DNA of 64,000 bases from positions 806,001-870,000 of the forward strand of contig NZ_JAHVJQ010000001.1 in the NCBI RefSeq assembly GCF_019801145.1. Direction: 5' to 3'. Source of the stretch: Leisingera aquaemixtae. Lineage in GTDB: Bacteria > Pseudomonadota > Alphaproteobacteria > Rhodobacterales > Rhodobacteraceae. Under the pieces are notes generated by a model that did not search any database, was not told the origin of the DNA, and was given only the letters and a program-made list of their open reading frames with translations. Positions within the stretch are counted from its first letter, which is position 1; the number at the start of each line of letters is the position of its first letter. Position numbers and translations under genes: made by a program. This document shows positions 17,307 through 25,830 of this stretch, piece by piece.

Positions 17307-19091
17307 ATGGACCAGTTTACCATCAACCTGCTGTTTGTGGGCGCATCTTTCGCGCTGTACATCGGCATCGCGATCTGGGCCCGCGCGGGCTCCACATCTG
17401 AATTTTATGCCGCAGGCCGGGGCGTTCACCCCGTGACCAACGGCATGGCCACCGCGGCCGACTGGATGTCGGCGGCCTCCTTCATCTCGATGGCGGGCCT
17501 TATCGCCTTTACCGGCTATGACAACTCCACCTTCCTGATGGGCTGGACCGGCGGCTACGTGCTGCTGGCGCTGCTGCTGGCCCCCTACCTGCGCAAGTTC
17601 GGCAAGTTCACCGTCTCCGAGTTCATCGGCGACCGGTTCTACTCCCCGACCGCGCGCGTGGTGGCGGTGATCTGCCTGATCGTGGCGTCGACCACTTACG
17701 TGATCGGCCAGATGACCGGCGTCGGCGTGGCCTTCGGCCGCTTCCTCGAGGTCTCCAACACCGCGGGCCTGCTGATCGGCGCCTGTGTGGTGTTCGCCTA
17801 CGCCGTGTTCGGCGGCATGAAGGGCGTGACCTACACCCAGGTGGCGCAGTACTGCGTGCTGATCATGGCCTACACCATCCCGGCCATCTTCATCTCGCTG
17901 CAGCTGACCGGCAACCCGATCCCGGCCCTGGGCCTGTTCGGCGACCACGCCGCCTCCGGCGAGCCGCTGCTGGCCAAGCTGGACGCCATCGTGACCGAAC
18001 TGGGCTTCAACGAGTACACCGCGCATCACGCCGACACCTTCAACATGGTGCTGTTCACCCTGTCGCTGATGATCGGCACCGCGGGCCTGCCGCACGTGAT
18101 CATGCGCTTCTTCACCGTGCCGAAAGTGGCTGATGCCCGCTGGTCGGCCGGCTGGGCGCTGGTGTTCATCGCGCTGCTGTATCTGACCGCTCCGGCTGTT
18201 GGCGCCATGGCCCGCCTGAACATCACCGAAATGATGTGGCCGAACGGCGGCATCGAAGGCGGCGCCGTGACCGTGCAGCAGATCGAAAACGATCCGCAGT
18301 ACGACTGGATGGCGACCTGGCAGCAGACCGGCCTCCTGGGCTGGGAAGACAAGAACGGCGACGGTGCGATCCAGTACTACAACGACAAGAACGCCGATCT
18401 GCAGGCCGTGGCCGAAGCCAACGGCTGGGCCGGCAATGAGCTGACCAACTTCAACCGCGACATCCTGGTTCTGGCCAACCCGGAAATCGCCAACCTGCCG
18501 GGCTGGGTGATCGGCCTGGTGGCGGCAGGCGGCCTGGCGGCTGCCCTGTCCACCGCGGCGGGCCTGCTGCTGGCGATCTCCTCGGCTGTGTCGCACGACC
18601 TGATCAAGGGCTCGATCAACCCGAACATCTCGGAAAAAGGCGAGCTGCTGTCGGCCCGTATCGCCATGGCCGTGGCCATCGGTGTGGCAACCTACCTGGG
18701 TCTGAACCCGCCGGGCTTTGCCGCGCAGACCGTGGCGCTGGCCTTCGGCCTGGCTGCTGCCTCGATCTTCCCGGCGCTGATGATGGGCATCTTCACCAAG
18801 GTGAACAACAAAGGCGCCGTGGCCGGCATGCTGGCAGGCCTGATCGTGACCCTGGTCTACATCTTCCTGCACAAGGGCTGGCTGTTCATCCCGGGCACCA
18901 ACTCCTTCACCGATGCGGACCCGCTGCTGGGCACCATCAAATCCACCTCCTTCGGTGCGGTTGGCGCGATGGTGAACTTTGCGGTGGCCTTCCTGGTGTC
19001 GAAATCGAGCGAAGCCATCCCGGCCGAGATCGAAGAGCTGGTGGAAAGCGTCCGCATCCCGCGCGGCGCCGGAGCGGCACAGGACCACTAA
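17307..19091 (+). CDS. Sodium/solute symporter, VC_2705/ActP-like (likely acetate)
   Basis: Multi-span SSS-family carrier, 594 residues. ATAADWMSAASFISMAG, SEFIGDRFYSPTARVVAVIC and QMTGVGVAFGRFLEVS are characteristic; YAVFGGMKGVTYTQVAQY covers span 5. A hydrophilic insert of some 80 residues (about 300-385; rich in Asn, Asp, Gln) is typical of the VC_2705 subgroup. Context with acsA, DUF4212, DUF294 and exonuclease genes points to acetate or another short acid. Two terminators follow the stop. Confidence 0.88.
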   Translation: MDQFTINLLFVGASFALYIGIAIWARAGSTSEFYAAGRGVHPVTNGMATAADWMSAASFISMAGLIAFTGYDNSTFLMGWTGGYVLLALLLAPYLRKFGKFTVSEFIGDRFYSPTARVVAVICLIVASTTYVIGQMTGVGVAFGRFLEVSNTAGLLIGACVVFAYAVFGGMKGVTYTQVAQYCVLIMAYTIPAIFISLQLTGNPIPALGLFGDHAASGEPLLAKLDAIVTELGFNEYTAHHADTFNMVLFTLSLMIGTAGLPHVIMRFFTVPKVADARWSAGWALVFIALLYLTAPAVGAMARLNITEMMWPNGGIEGGAVTVQQIENDPQYDWMATWQQTGLLGWEDKNGDGAIQYYNDKNADLQAVAEANGWAGNELTNFNRDILVLANPEIANLPGWVIGLVAAGGLAAALSTAAGLLLAISSAVSHDLIKGSINPNISEKGELLSARIAMAVAIGVATYLGLNPPGFAAQTVALAFGLAAASIFPALMMGIFTKVNNKGAVAGMLAGLIVTLVYIFLHKGWLFIPGTNSFTDADPLLGTIKSTSFGAVGAMVNFAVAFLVSKSSEAIPAEIEELVESVRIPRGAGAAQDH

Positions 19092-19100
19092 CCTCCCCTG

Positions 19101-19130
19101 GGCGGGCTGCCTCCCAGCAGCCCGCCTCTT
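19101..19130 (+). terminator. Terminator after the symporter gene (first of two)
   Basis: Perfect 10-pair stem GGCGGGCTGC / GCAGCCCGCC with a 6-base loop, followed by TCTTTCC. Rho-independent terminator on the plus strand, ten bases after the symporter stop. Confidence 0.8.
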
Positions 19131-19135
19131 TCCTC

Positions 19136-19176
19136 ATGGTCCCGCACGGTGCACAATCGGCGGGACCATTTTTTTC
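19136..19176 (+). terminator. Second terminator before the DUF294 gene
   Basis: Perfect 10-pair stem ATGGTCCCGC / GCGGGACCAT with a 14-base loop and a run of seven T. It ends only 22 bases before the next start codon. Confidence 0.88.
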
Positions 19177-19197
19177 TGATTTCACCCAGGTATACCC

Positions 19198-21021
19198 ATG
19201 CCCTTATCTGACGCTGCGCTGCTCCGGTTTCTGACCTCTGTCCATCCTTACGACAGCCTTGACCCGGCGCTGCTGCAGGAGCTGGCTCCGAAGTTCCGCC
19301 TGATCGACGCAGCCGCAGGCGATCCCGTCTATGCGCTGAACGAGGAGCTGGAAGGGCTCTATCTGGTCCACACCGGCGAGGTTGAGGTAACGGACGAGAA
19401 CGGCATCCCGGTCTCCATCCTCGGCCCCCGCAATTCCTTTGGCGAGCGCGGACTGACCCGCGGCGGCCGCGCGCTGACCTCTGCCCGGGCAGTCAAGGAC
19501 ACGCTGCTGCTGCTGCTGCCCAAGGCCGAATTCCGCACCCTGATGGCAAGCCAGCCGAAGGTGGCCAAATTCTTCGACCGGCGCCGCCCCGGCAGCCAGG
19601 ACACCTCCAGCCTTGCCACCACCCGGGTGGCAACCATCATGGCGCGCGATCCCGTCACCTGCTCCAGCGGCCTCACCTGCCAGGGCGCGGCGCAGCTGAT
19701 GCGGGACCGCCGCATCTCGTCGATCTGCGTGACCGACGGAGATGCGCTGCAGGGCATTCTCACCAACCGCGACCTGACCGGCAAGATCCTCGCCGCGGGC
19801 AAACCGATCTCCACCCCGGTTGGCGCGGTGATGACCCCGGACCCGCTGACCCTGGCGCCCGCCGCCATCGGCTCCGACGTGCTGCACATGATGATGGAGC
19901 ACGGCATCGGCCACATCCCGGTGATCGAGGGCGGAAAACTGGCCGGCATCGTCACCCAGACCGACCTCACCCGCTTTCAGGCCGTCAGCTCGGGCGAGAT
20001 GGTGTCGAGCATCGCACGCGCCGGATCCGCCAAAGACATGGCCCAGGTCACCGCCGAAATTCCCCGCCTGCTGGTGCAGCTGACCGCGGGCGGCAACCGC
20101 CACGAGGTGGTCACGCGACTGATCACCGACATTGCCGACACCGCGACCCGCCGCCTGCTGGCCTTGGCCGAGGAGCAGCTGGGCGCCCCGCCCGTCCCAT
20201 ACCTGTGGCTGGCCTGCGGCTCGCAGGGGCGGCGCGAGCAGACGGGGGTGTCCGACCAGGACAACTGCCTGATCCTGTCCGACGATCTGGCCCCCGGCGA
20301 CGAGGCCTATTTCGAACAGCTCGCAAGGTTCGTCTGCGACGGGCTCAACACCTGCGGCTATGTCTATTGCCCCGGCGACATGATGGCCTCCAACCCGCGC
20401 TGGCGGCAGCCGCTGCACGTCTGGCGCGACTATTTCCGCGGCTGGATCGCCAAGCCGAACCCGGAGGCGCAGATGCTAGCCTCTGTGATGTTCGACCTGC
20501 GCCCGATCGGCGGCGACACCGCGCTGTTTGCGGACCTGCAGCAGGAGACCCTGAGTGCGGCCAGCGCCAATTCGATCTTCACCGCCCATATGATCGCCAA
20601 CTCGCTGAAGCACACGCCGCCCCTGGGCCTGTTGCGCGGGCTGGCCACCATCCGCTCTGGCGAGCACCGCAACACGCTGGACATGAAGCATAACGGCGTG
20701 GTGCCGGTGGTGGACCTGGGCCGCATCTACGCCTTGCAGGGGCAGCTGGCGGAGGTGAACACCCGCGCGCGGCTGGAAGCGGCCGAGGCCGCGGGCGTTC
20801 TCAGCCACACCGGCGCGCGGGACCTGCTGGATGCCTACGACCTGATCGCCCAGACCCGGCTGGAGCATCAGGCGGCACAGATCCGCAGCACCCAGGCGCC
20901 GGACAACTACCTGGCGCCTTCGGACCTGTCTGATTTTGAGCGAAGTCATCTGCGCGACGCATTTGTTGTGGTAAAGACGATGCAATCGGCGGTTGGCCAC
21001 GGCAAAGGCATGCTGAGCTGA
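19198..21021 (+). CDS. cNMP-binding / CBS pair / DUF294 nucleotidyltransferase-like protein
   Basis: Soluble 607-residue signalling-type protein. Domains in order: cyclic-nucleotide-binding fold (about 8-125; GEVEVTDENG...LGPRNSFGERGL), two CBS motifs (about 142-265; MARDPVTCS and MTPDPLTLAP, which usually bind adenine nucleotides), a GlnD-like nucleotidyltransferase domain (about 290-440) with G341-S-Q-G-R-R-E347 and the metal pair D353/D355, and a helical DUF294 C-terminal domain (about 460-600). The catalytic residues are intact. Target and product are unknown. Genes of this type recur beside acetate-type SSS symporters. Two terminators stand just before it, so its own promoter or read-through is needed. 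Confidence 0.85.
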   Translation: MPLSDAALLRFLTSVHPYDSLDPALLQELAPKFRLIDAAAGDPVYALNEELEGLYLVHTGEVEVTDENGIPVSILGPRNSFGERGLTRGGRALTSARAVKDTLLLLLPKAEFRTLMASQPKVAKFFDRRRPGSQDTSSLATTRVATIMARDPVTCSSGLTCQGAAQLMRDRRISSICVTDGDALQGILTNRDLTGKILAAGKPISTPVGAVMTPDPLTLAPAAIGSDVLHMMMEHGIGHIPVIEGGKLAGIVTQTDLTRFQAVSSGEMVSSIARAGSAKDMAQVTAEIPRLLVQLTAGGNRHEVVTRLITDIADTATRRLLALAEEQLGAPPVPYLWLACGSQGRREQTGVSDQDNCLILSDDLAPGDEAYFEQLARFVCDGLNTCGYVYCPGDMMASNPRWRQPLHVWRDYFRGWIAKPNPEAQMLASVMFDLRPIGGDTALFADLQQETLSAASANSIFTAHMIANSLKHTPPLGLLRGLATIRSGEHRNTLDMKHNGVVPVVDLGRIYALQGQLAEVNTRARLEAAEAAGVLSHTGARDLLDAYDLIAQTRLEHQAAQIRSTQAPDNYLAPSDLSDFERSHLRDAFVVVKTMQSAVGHGKGMLS

Positions 21022-21040
21022 CGGCTGCGCTTGCCGGGAA

Positions 21041-21080
21041 TGCGGAAGCCTCCGGCGGGAGTATTTTGAGAAAGATGAAC
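21041..21080 (+). repeat. Dispersed intergenic element, copy 1
   Basis: The stretch around GGGAGTATTTTGAGAAAGAT at 21057-21076 has a close relative on the minus strand at 30149-30187 (GGAGTATTCCGGGAAAGATG). Both follow a stop codon and a small GC hairpin. Similar short elements are common in Rhodobacterales intergenic DNA (recollection, not searched). Confidence 0.45.
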
Positions 21081-21106
21081 AGGCCGAAAGCCTGCGGGGA
21101 GAGCAT

Positions 21107-21625
21107 ATGTTTCTGGAACTGATTGCGGTGATTTTTGCGGGCATTGCCGCGGCCGGCGTGGTGATGCTGCTGAACCGGACGCTCAAGGGCCGGCTGCCAC
21201 GCTGGTTCGCGCCGGTGGCGGCCGGGCTGGCGATGATCGGTGTCACCATCGCCTCCGAGTACGGCTGGTACAGCCGCACCAAGGCCGCCCTGCCCGAGGG
21301 GCTGGTGGTTGCGGAAACCGTCGAGAACCGCAGCTTCTACCGGCCCTGGACGCAGGTTGTGCCTTATGTGGACCGTTTTGCCGCTGTTGACACCGCAACG
21401 ATGAAAAGCCACGCGGCGCATCCTCAGGTCTATCTGGCCGACATCTATTTCTTCGGCCGCTGGGCGCCGGTCAGCAAGCAGCCAGCAGTGCTGGATTGCG
21501 GCAAATGGCGCCGGGCCCTGGCGACCGGCACCGCAGCGTTTTCCGGCAGCGGCCTGCCCCAGGGATTGGACTGGGTCGCCGGTGAAGCGGACGACGCCCT
21601 CCTGACCGCAGCCTGCGAGGGGTAG
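21107..21625 (+). CDS. Small membrane protein of unknown function
   Basis: 172 residues, not recognised. Two hydrophobic stretches (about 3-22 and 36-55) anchor it at the N-terminus; the remaining 115 residues are probably periplasmic, with two Cys (about 129 and 170) that could form a disulfide. It begins after GGGGAGAGC and ends two bases before the exonuclease gene, so the two should be co-translated, which suggests a joint role with the DUF294 and exonuclease proteins. Confidence 0.75.
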   Translation: MFLELIAVIFAGIAAAGVVMLLNRTLKGRLPRWFAPVAAGLAMIGVTIASEYGWYSRTKAALPEGLVVAETVENRSFYRPWTQVVPYVDRFAAVDTATMKSHAAHPQVYLADIYFFGRWAPVSKQPAVLDCGKWRRALATGTAAFSGSGLPQGLDWVAGEADDALLTAACEG

Positions 21626-21627
21626 CC

Positions 21628-23037
21628 ATGCACACACGGCTTTCGCTGCGGCTCCGCATCTTTCTGTTCTTCTGCCTGCTGGCCCTCGGCGGCATTGCCG
21701 TCACCACCGGTGCGCTCTGGCTCGGCTACAGCCGCTCTGGCCACCCGGAACTGACGGATGCTTTCCTGTTTTCCGGCCTGCTGAGCGGGTTTGCCATGCT
21801 GGGCCTTTGCGCCGGCATCTGGCTGCTGTTTGACGAAAACGTCGCCAAGCCGATCGAGCGGCTGGCGGCAGGCATGCGCGCCCGCGCCCATGCCGGGGTG
21901 AACAAGGAACTGGACACCCACGGCGCCCGCTACCTCGGCGACCTTGCCGCGGCCGCCCAGGGGCTGGCCGGGCAGCTGGGCGCCTCGGCGCTGTCGGCGG
22001 CCGAGGCCATCGCCCGCGAGACCGAGCATCTGGAGGCGGAGAAGGCGCGGCTGGCGGCACTGCTGACCGACATCCCCATTGCAACCGTCATGGCCAGCCC
22101 CGCCCACCAGATCGTGCTTTACGACGGCCAGGCCGCCGCAGTTCTGGCCGAGGAGGCGCCGCCGCGTCTGAACGCCCCGCTGTCCGATTACCTGGACCTG
22201 ACCGGGCTGGAGGCCGCTTACGGCCGCCTGATCCGCACCGGCATGGAGGTGCAGGCTGAGGTGAAAAGCGCCAGCGGCGCCCAGGTATACGACCTGCGCC
22301 TGAAACCGCTGGGCGGCGCGCCCGGCTATATCATCCTGTTCGAGGGCAGCCACGCAGGCCTGGCCCCCGGCGACGCCCGCCCGCTGGTCTATGACTTTGC
22401 CCTGCTGCACGCAGAGCACGCCGAGCTGGAGAACCGCAATCTCGCCGGCCACAGCTATGTGGTGTTCGACACCGAGACCACCGGCCTTTTGCCGCACAAG
22501 GACGAGATCGTGCAGATCGGCGCCCTGCGGGTGGTGCGCGGCCGGATCATCGAAAGCGAGACTTTCGAAACCCTGGTCGACCCGGGATGCCCGATCCCCG
22601 CAGCCTCTACCAAGGTGCACGGGGTCAGCGATGCCATGGTGCAGGGCGCACCGCAAATTACCGAGGCCGCGCGCCACTTCCACCGCTTTGCGTCCGACGC
22701 GGTGATCGTGGCCCATAACGCGCCCTTTGACATGGCCTTCCTGCACCGCCACGCCAAACGCACCGGGGTCATCTGGGACCAGCCGGTGCTGGATACCGTG
22801 CTGCTGAGCGCGGTGCTGTTCGGCGCCTCGCAGAGCCACACGCTGGACGCCTTGTGCGAACGGCTGGATGTCACCATCCCGCCTGCGCTGCGCCATACCG
22901 CCATGGGCGACGCCCGCGCTACAGCCGAGGTGTTCTGCAAGATGCTGCCGATGCTGGAAGCGCGCGGCATTGGCACCTTTGGCGCGGTGCTGCAGGAGAC
23001 CCGCAAGCACAGCCGCCTCATTGAAGACATGAACTAG
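21628..23037 (+). CDS. Membrane-anchored DEDDh 3'-5' exonuclease (Pol III epsilon-like)
   Basis: 469 residues with an unusual layout: two membrane spans (about 9-32 and 46-68), a HAMP-like segment (DENVAKPIERLAAGMRARA), a PAS-like region (about 140-250), then a DnaQ-type exonuclease (about 275-455). The catalytic set is complete: D281 and E283 in VFDTETTG, D368 in HNAPFDMAF, H423 and D428 in HTAMGDARAT. The sensor-like front makes a signalling role more likely than replication proofreading. It follows the 172-residue membrane protein by two bases. Confidence 0.87.
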   Translation: MHTRLSLRLRIFLFFCLLALGGIAVTTGALWLGYSRSGHPELTDAFLFSGLLSGFAMLGLCAGIWLLFDENVAKPIERLAAGMRARAHAGVNKELDTHGARYLGDLAAAAQGLAGQLGASALSAAEAIARETEHLEAEKARLAALLTDIPIATVMASPAHQIVLYDGQAAAVLAEEAPPRLNAPLSDYLDLTGLEAAYGRLIRTGMEVQAEVKSASGAQVYDLRLKPLGGAPGYIILFEGSHAGLAPGDARPLVYDFALLHAEHAELENRNLAGHSYVVFDTETTGLLPHKDEIVQIGALRVVRGRIIESETFETLVDPGCPIPAASTKVHGVSDAMVQGAPQITEAARHFHRFASDAVIVAHNAPFDMAFLHRHAKRTGVIWDQPVLDTVLLSAVLFGASQSHTLDALCERLDVTIPPALRHTAMGDARATAEVFCKMLPMLEARGIGTFGAVLQETRKHSRLIEDMN

Positions 23038-23097
23038 GTAGACAATCGGGGCCATGCGTGGCAGGTCACTGCCCGGAACGAACAGAAGGCGCGCGAA

Positions 23098-23598
23098 ATG
23101 GCCGACACCAGCTTTATTCCCGGGCCGGAGACCGCCCGGGCCTACCGCGATGCGCTTGGCTGCTTTGGCACCGGGGTGACGGTTGTCACGACCGGTACGC
23201 CGCGCGGCCCGCTGGCCATTACCGTCAACAGCTTCACCTCCGTTTCTCTGGACCCGCCCCTGATGCTGTGGTGCCCGGCCAAGGCCTCGCTGCGCCATGA
23301 TGCCTTTGTTGCGGCTGAGAATTTCGCGATTCACGTGATGGCGGAAGACCAGCTGCCCCTGGCCAAGCATTTCGCCGCCTTCGGCGAGGATTTCAGCACC
23401 GCAGCCTGGCAGCCCAACGAGCTGGGCGCGCCCGCGCTGGAGGGCGTGATCGCCCGCTTCGACTGCCGCCGCTATGCCTCGCATCCGGCAGGCGACCACA
23501 CCATCGTCATCGGCGAAGTGGCCCGCGTCACCACCCGTCCGGGCAAGGGGCTGATCTTCAAGCGCGGCCAGTATGGCGGGTTTCTGGAGCAGGGCTGA
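23098..23598 (+). CDS. Flavin reductase family protein
   Basis: FMN-binding split-barrel reductase, 166 residues. It shows the family stretch FGTGVTVVTTGTPRGPLAITVNSF (split by strands) and SLDPPLMLWCPAKAS, followed by FAIHVMAEDQ and GDHTIVIGEV. Such proteins supply reduced flavin to partner monooxygenases or act on small substrates. No partner oxygenase is adjacent. Its last 41 bases overlap the 3' end of the converging 4Fe-4S gene. Confidence 0.88.
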   Translation: MADTSFIPGPETARAYRDALGCFGTGVTVVTTGTPRGPLAITVNSFTSVSLDPPLMLWCPAKASLRHDAFVAAENFAIHVMAEDQLPLAKHFAAFGEDFSTAAWQPNELGAPALEGVIARFDCRRYASHPAGDHTIVIGEVARVTTRPGKGLIFKRGQYGGFLEQG

Positions 23599-24574
23599 TG
23601 ACGGCCTCTGCAAAGGGCAACCCCGCCTCGGCATCCTGATACGGATCAGCCACGGCACCGGCATCGTCAAAACTGCCCGGTGCCGGGACGGCATTCCCGC
23701 CCTGCCCGGCCAGCAGATACGGCAGCACCGCATAAGCGGTCAGATCCATGCCGGGGGTCATGCTGAGAGCCCTTTGCGGGCAGATCGAAACGCACAGGCC
23801 GCACTGGGTGCAAAGGGATTCCACAAAGCTCAGCGCGCCGCCGTTTTCGGTCAGGCTCAGCGCATCCGACGGGCAGACCCAGACGCAGCTGCTGCAGCTG
23901 TTGCACAGGCTTTCGTCCAGGCTGACAGAGCCGTATGGCGCCTGCTCCGGCAGCGGCACCTGGCTGGTATCGGACGGCAGCAGCGCCGCCGCGCTGGCGC
24001 GTGCGGTATCCCTGCGGCTGCCCATTGCCAGCACCTCCGGCGCGACCGAGGGGAACGGCAGCAGCCGCGCTGCCAGCCGCCGGTCCAGCCCTGTTGCGCC
24101 ATCAAACAGCAGCACACGCCCCAGCCCGCCCAGGGCGCGCACCAGCTCCACCTCCTGACGCTGTTGCTCCCGCCCCTGCGGCCCGGGACTGGCCTGCAGG
24201 TAAATGACATCGAAACCGCAGGCCAGCGCATGCAGCAGGTCCGCATGGGTGATCTTCTCCAGGCTGCAGACCGAAACCGGAACAACGTCGCTGCCCGGAG
24301 CTCCCGCCCCGGCCAGCCCGGCGGGCTCGATCTCGAACAGCGTCAGGATCTGCGCCCGGCCGGTTTCAAACTTGCGCTCATGCGCTTCCCGGCACAGGGC
24401 CATCAGCGGCAGCGCGCTGCTTCTGCTGGCAACGTCCAGCAGTGCCGGCCGCCCCTTGACCGCAAACCGGGACCGGCATTCTTCGGCTTCCTGCGGAGGG
24501 CAAAGGCACAGCTGCTGCGGCTGGCTGGCTGCCAGCTGTTGCCGTTCGAGGATATGTCCGCATGCCTCTCCCAT
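23558..24574 (-). CDS. 4Fe-4S ferredoxin-type protein, shortened
   Basis: 338 residues. Two ferredoxin motifs are near the C-terminal third: CNSCSSCVWVCPSDAL and CTQCGLCVSICPQRAL, enough for two [4Fe-4S] clusters. The preceding part (VSVCSLEKITHADLLHALACGFDVIYLQASP) resembles the middle of a longer (about 650 residue) Fe-S protein common in Rhodobacterales; the front Cys-rich section and the C-terminal Cys pair of that family appear to be absent. Start is uncertain, with only a weak ribosome site. Role unknown, perhaps electron transfer. Confidence 0.7.
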   Translation of the reverse strand: MGEACGHILERQQLAASQPQQLCLCPPQEAEECRSRFAVKGRPALLDVASRSSALPLMALCREAHERKFETGRAQILTLFEIEPAGLAGAGAPGSDVVPVSVCSLEKITHADLLHALACGFDVIYLQASPGPQGREQQRQEVELVRALGGLGRVLLFDGATGLDRRLAARLLPFPSVAPEVLAMGSRRDTARASAAALLPSDTSQVPLPEQAPYGSVSLDESLCNSCSSCVWVCPSDALSLTENGGALSFVESLCTQCGLCVSICPQRALSMTPGMDLTAYAVLPYLLAGQGGNAVPAPGSFDDAGAVADPYQDAEAGLPFAEAVISPAPETRHTGRA

Positions 24575-24668
24575 GAGGTCACGTTAACACATTTTTAAAC
24601 AACTTTAGCGTGTTTGTTCTGTAGACCGTCCTTTTGTTGCAGTTTTAACCAATCCACTGAGGTTTCAC

Positions 24669-24703
24669 GCAAAAGCCCGCCGGGGCAATCACCCGGCGGG
24701 CTT
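24669..24703 (-). terminator. Terminator after the pyrimidine binding-protein gene
   Basis: Perfect 12-pair stem AAGCCCGCCGGG / CCCGGCGGGCTT with a 7-base loop; on the minus strand it is followed by TTTTGCG. It lies 28 bases after the stop at 24732. Confidence 0.88.
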
Positions 24704-24731
24704 CCAGGGGCAACCCTCGGCAGGGGCCGTC

Positions 24732-25718
24732 TTACTTCAGCGCCGCATCCGTGATGGCGTGGGTCCAGGCGCCCTCCGGCTCCTTGGTGATCACCGGATC
24801 CGAGCCGCCGCCCATCAGGGTGGACACCGTGCGCTGGTAATCCGCCGGATCCAGCGCGCCGTTGCTGCCTGCGGTCAGCTTGGCGATCTCGCCCATCATC
24901 CGCTTCTGGTGCTCTTCGGTCTGGGCACCGGAGGCATCGTTGTCCAGCACGATTTCCGCCGCCTCATCCGGGTTCTCTTCCGCGTATTTCCAGCCCTTCA
25001 TCGAGGCGCGCACAAAGCGCTGCATCTTGTCCGCGAAAGCCTCGTCGCCCAGGTTTTCCTCCAGCACGTACAGGCCGTCCTCCAGCGTCGCGACGCCCTG
25101 GTCCTCATACTTGAAGGTAACCAGCTCATCCGGGCTGACGCCCGCGTCGATGACCTGCCAGTATTCGTTGTAGGTCATGGTCGAAATGCAGTCCGCCTGC
25201 CGCTGCAGCAGCGGGTCGACGTTGAACCCCTGCTTCAGCACCTCGACACCGTTTTCGTCCTTGCCATCGGTGTCGATGCCCAACTGGCTCATCCAGCTCA
25301 TGAAGGGGAACTCGTTGCCGAAGAACCAGACCCCCAGAGTGCGGTTCTTCAGATCCTCGGGGCTCTCGATGCCGGCATCCTTCCAGCAGGTCAGCATCAT
25401 ACCGGAGGATTTGAACGGCTGCGCGATATTGACCAGCGGCAGGCCCTTCTCGCGCGCCGCCAGCGCCGCCGGCATCCATTCCACCGTCACATCGGCGCCG
25501 CCGCCTGCAATCACCTGGGTCGGCGCAATGTCGGGGCCGCCCGGCAGGATGGTGACATTCAGGTCCTCTTCCTCATAGAACCCCTTGTCCAGCGCCACGT
25601 AATAGCCCGCGAACTGCGCCTGGGTCACCCACTTCAGCTGCAGGGTCACGTCATCCGCCGCCTGCGCCGCCCCTGCGGCCCCCAGCGCCAGCGCTGCCGC
25701 CGTCATCAGTTGTTTCAT
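24732..25718 (-). CDS. ABC transporter substrate-binding protein, NMT1/THI5-like
   Basis: Periplasmic binding protein, 328 residues, with signal peptide (about 1-20, cleaved after AQA). LKWVTQAQFAGYYVALDKGFYEEE is split over the canonical NMT1 start; GGADVTVEWMPAAL and LGVWFFGNEFPFMSW follow. The family binds pyrimidine- or hydroxymethylpyrimidine-like ligands. With dihydropyrimidinase and the RutR-type box just upstream, uracil/thymine or a related base is the likely cargo. It is set apart from its permease genes by a terminator. Confidence 0.9.
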   Translation of the reverse strand: MKQLMTAAALALGAAGAAQAADDVTLQLKWVTQAQFAGYYVALDKGFYEEEDLNVTILPGGPDIAPTQVIAGGGADVTVEWMPAALAAREKGLPLVNIAQPFKSSGMMLTCWKDAGIESPEDLKNRTLGVWFFGNEFPFMSWMSQLGIDTDGKDENGVEVLKQGFNVDPLLQRQADCISTMTYNEYWQVIDAGVSPDELVTFKYEDQGVATLEDGLYVLEENLGDEAFADKMQRFVRASMKGWKYAEENPDEAAEIVLDNDASGAQTEEHQKRMMGEIAKLTAGSNGALDPADYQRTVSTLMGGGSDPVITKEPEGAWTHAITDAALK

Positions 25719-25760
25719 GTGTTATTCTCCCTGTTGATTATGATGTGAAGCTTGCCCGGG

Positions 25761-25778
25761 TTTGACCATTCGTTCAAA
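25761..25778. promoter_or_regulatory. RutR-type operator before the binding-protein gene
   Basis: TTTGACCATTCGTTCAAA, 43 bases upstream of the start at 25718. It matches the perfect box at 31553-31570 in 14 of 18 positions and fits the E. coli RutR consensus TTGACCA-N2-TGGTCAA except in the inner right arm. Confidence 0.65.
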
Positions 25779-25830
25779 GTTTTTTCTTTATGAGGCCTGC
25801 CTTTGACGGCGCCCCGCGCAAGATTTCCGC

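Noticed and set aside
17172-19088. 638-codon open frame on the minus strand
   Set aside because: Antisense to the SSS symporter; composition of a shadow frame.
21445-23733. 762-codon open frame on the minus strand
   Set aside because: Antisense to the exonuclease and flavin reductase genes, which carry intact catalytic motifs.
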